The notes beneath the pieces were generated by a model. That model had not been told where the DNA came from. It searched no databases and worked only from the letters and a program-made list of their open reading frames with translations. A DNA stretch of 6,574 nt from contig DEHS01000069.1 in NCBI GenBank assembly GCA_002352055.1, forward strand, positions 49,017 to 55,590, given 5' to 3'. Source of the stretch: Legionellaceae bacterium UBA2794. GTDB lineage: Bacteria > Pseudomonadota > Gammaproteobacteria > Legionellales > Legionellaceae. This document shows, in pieces, positions 5,192 through 6,574 of this stretch (its first letter is position 1; each line of letters begins with the position of its first letter). The translations under genes were made by a program, and so were the position numbers.

Positions 5192-6523
5192 TTATTCTCC
5201 TTTATTTTCAGTGCCTTTTTTGGGATTCATCACCGAATCATAATCCATTTTTTTATGCTTGATTTTGGCATCAGCAGCAATTTTGTCAGCAACCATATCT
5301 TCCATCACCAACGCTTCAATTTCAGCCAAGTTTTCTTTACTGCTCTGATACCATGCGCGAAGTTCATCTGGACTTTCATAAGCGCTAGCAAATTTCTCAA
5401 TCATAGCATTAACTTTATCTTTTTCAGCAACAATTTGATGCTTTTTCACATATTCAGAGAATAATAATCCTAAATGGACACGTCGTTTTGCCTGTTCTTC
5501 GAAAAGTTCTCGGGGGAAATCAGGAATTTGCTCATCATCTTTATGCTCATGACCAAATAGACGATGGTACATATCATGCTTTAAATGCTCAATTTCTTTA
5601 TCGATTAATGCAACTGGCAAATCAATTGTATTGACTTCCAGTAACTTGTCGAACAGCTTTTCTCTGTTCATAACATTGACACGTCTTTCGAGTTCACGAG
5701 ACATATTTTCTTTAATGTCTTTAGTTAAAGCGTCAACTCCACCTTCTTTAATGTTAAATTTTTCAGCAAAGGTATTATCCAGCTCAGGTAACTTGCCTTC
5801 CATTACTTTATTCACAGTAATTTTAAAAGTAGTCTCTTTGCCTGCTAAATCTTTATGACCATAATCTGCTGGGAAGGTAACTTTAATTTCAAAAGGCTTA
5901 TCAATTTTGGCACCGATAATTCCATCTTCAAATCCAGGTATCATGGAACCCGATCCGATAACGAGTTCATGACCTTGAGCTGCACCACCTTCAAAAGGTT
6001 TGTCCTCCAGGAAGCCCTCAAAATCCATTTCTACCTTGTCGCCTTTTTTAACAGCGCGCGACACTTCATGCCATTCTTTATTCTGCTCACGCAATTTATC
6101 CAGCATGTCAGTAAGGTCTTTATCAGTTACTTCTGAGCTAACCAATTCGACTGGAGCCTGATTTAATTCGTTAATTTCAAAAACTGGAAGAACTTCGAAG
6201 ACCGCAGTATATCTAAAATCTTTACCTGGCTCTACTTGCTCTGGTTCGACATAAGGATATCCAGCGGGAACCAATTCATTTTTTTGCAGGGCTTCGAATA
6301 AAGTCGATTGAACCATTTCTCTGGCAACCTCTTCTCGAACGCTATCAGAATAACGGGTTTTAACCACGTCTAAAGGTACTTTCCCTGGACGAAAACCGTC
6401 AATTTTAACCTTACGAGCAAGATTTCTGAGACGTAAGCTCACTTCTTCCTCAACTTTCTCTGTAGGTACAGATATTGTTACCTTACGTTCCAAACCTTTT
6501 AAGGTCTCAACAGAAACTTGCAT
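5192..6523 (-). CDS. tig: trigger factor, ribosome-associated chaperone/peptidyl-prolyl isomerase
   Basis: This encodes a 443-residue chaperone that docks at the ribosomal exit tunnel and shields nascent chains. The N-terminal ribosome-binding domain (about 1-115) carries the signature GFRPGKVP at 43-50, which contacts ribosomal protein L23. A middle FKBP-type peptidyl-prolyl isomerase domain (about 155-242) has GDKVEMDFEGFL, LVIGSGSMIPGFEDGIIG at 187-204 and FPADYGH at 217-223. The helical C-terminal substrate-binding domain (about 250-430) contains a histidine-rich stretch with His313, 316, 320, 325 and 327, and ends in a lysine-rich tail. Length fits the family (E. coli 432). The ATG at 6523 follows AGAGGTG with normal spacing. 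A tRNA 3' end lies only 30 nt upstream, so a shared transcript or a promoter within the tRNA region is likely. Confidence 0.98.
   Translation of the reverse strand: MQVSVETLKGLERKVTISVPTEKVEEEVSLRLRNLARKVKIDGFRPGKVPLDVVKTRYSDSVREEVAREMVQSTLFEALQKNELVPAGYPYVEPEQVEPGKDFRYTAVFEVLPVFEINELNQAPVELVSSEVTDKDLTDMLDKLREQNKEWHEVSRAVKKGDKVEMDFEGFLEDKPFEGGAAQGHELVIGSGSMIPGFEDGIIGAKIDKPFEIKVTFPADYGHKDLAGKETTFKITVNKVMEGKLPELDNTFAEKFNIKEGGVDALTKDIKENMSRELERRVNVMNREKLFDKLLEVNTIDLPVALIDKEIEHLKHDMYHRLFGHEHKDDEQIPDFPRELFEEQAKRRVHLGLLFSEYVKKHQIVAEKDKVNAMIEKFASAYESPDELRAWYQSSKENLAEIEALVMEDMVADKIAADAKIKHKKMDYDSVMNPKKGTENKGE
5196..5202 (-). promoter_or_regulatory. clpP Shine-Dalgarno embedded in the 3' end of tig
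   Basis: The last tig codons AAA GGA GAA TAA contain AAAGGAG, followed by 6 nt and the clpP ATG at 5189. Ribosomes ending on tig terminate directly on the clpP initiation region, which is the classic arrangement for translational coupling. Confidence 0.75.
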
Positions 6524-6553
6524 TAATTCACCTCTTGGATTTTTATAATGAAA

Positions 6554-6574
6554 TGGTGCGAAAGGAGAGACTCG
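6554..6574 (-). tRNA. 3' end of a tRNA, probably tRNA-Leu, cut by window edge
   Basis: The minus strand from 6574 to 6554 ends in ACCA, giving an encoded CCA tail with discriminator A. It is preceded by the acceptor 3' strand CTTTCGC, the T-stem strand CTCTC and the T-loop end CGAGT. This fits a T-loop TTCGAGT and an acceptor 5' strand GCGAAAG beyond the edge. The tail fits tRNA-Leu, and a tRNA-Leu before tig is known from related genomes as I recall. The anticodon is outside the window, so the amino acid is inferred. It was missed by protein-based reading because only 21 nt are present. Confidence 0.7.

Noticed and set aside
5855..6136. 93-residue open frame on the plus strand
   Set aside because: It lies fully antisense to the well-conserved tig gene, has no recognisable domain and I saw no convincing Shine-Dalgarno. 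It is a shadow of tig, as are the other plus-strand frames in the window.
1..6574. Phage-defence, mobile element or CRISPR content
   Set aside because: All coding space is taken by five core housekeeping genes with intact motifs. There are no direct repeat arrays, transposase fragments or attachment-site duplications. The tRNA ends at the edges show no adjacent integrase within the window.

Overview
This is an ordinary, well-conserved gammaproteobacterial protein quality-control locus. Every gene lies on the minus strand, so transcription runs from right (6574) to left (1). The order is tRNA (3' end only), tig, clpP, clpX, lon, hupB, tRNA-Val (5' part only). The AT-rich composition and the residue-level look of the trigger factor, ClpX and Lon proteins suggest a Legionella species related to, but probably not identical with, L. 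pneumophila. That assignment rests on memory of the family and was not checked by a search.

Layout from the upstream end: the last 21 nt of a CCA-encoding tRNA, probably tRNA-Leu (6554-6574), sit 30 nt before the trigger factor gene tig (5192-6523). clpP (4551-5189) starts 2 nt after the tig stop and has its Shine-Dalgarno inside the last tig codons. A gap of about 137 nt then precedes clpX (3139-4413). That gap holds two near-identical palindromes of the TTGAT-N4-ATCAA type and a possible clpX promoter. After clpX comes a perfect 11-bp hairpin, then a leader with a good sigma70-like promoter for lon (454-2895). A second gap carries a GC-rich hairpin and a hupB promoter candidate. hupB (47-325) ends only 7 nt before the 5' end of tRNA-Val(UAC), which the window edge cuts in its anticodon stem.

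The products act together. Trigger factor meets nascent chains at the ribosome exit. ClpX and ClpP form the ClpXP protease. Lon is the second ATP-dependent protease. HU-beta is a nucleoid protein and, in Escherichia coli, a known Lon substrate. All catalytic motifs checked are intact, and I see no frameshift, mobile element, CRISPR or foreign insertion.

I did not find a new biological system here. The most interesting signals are regulatory: the paired FNR/CRP-family-like boxes between clpP and clpX, and the very tight mRNA-tRNA junctions at both ends of the locus.
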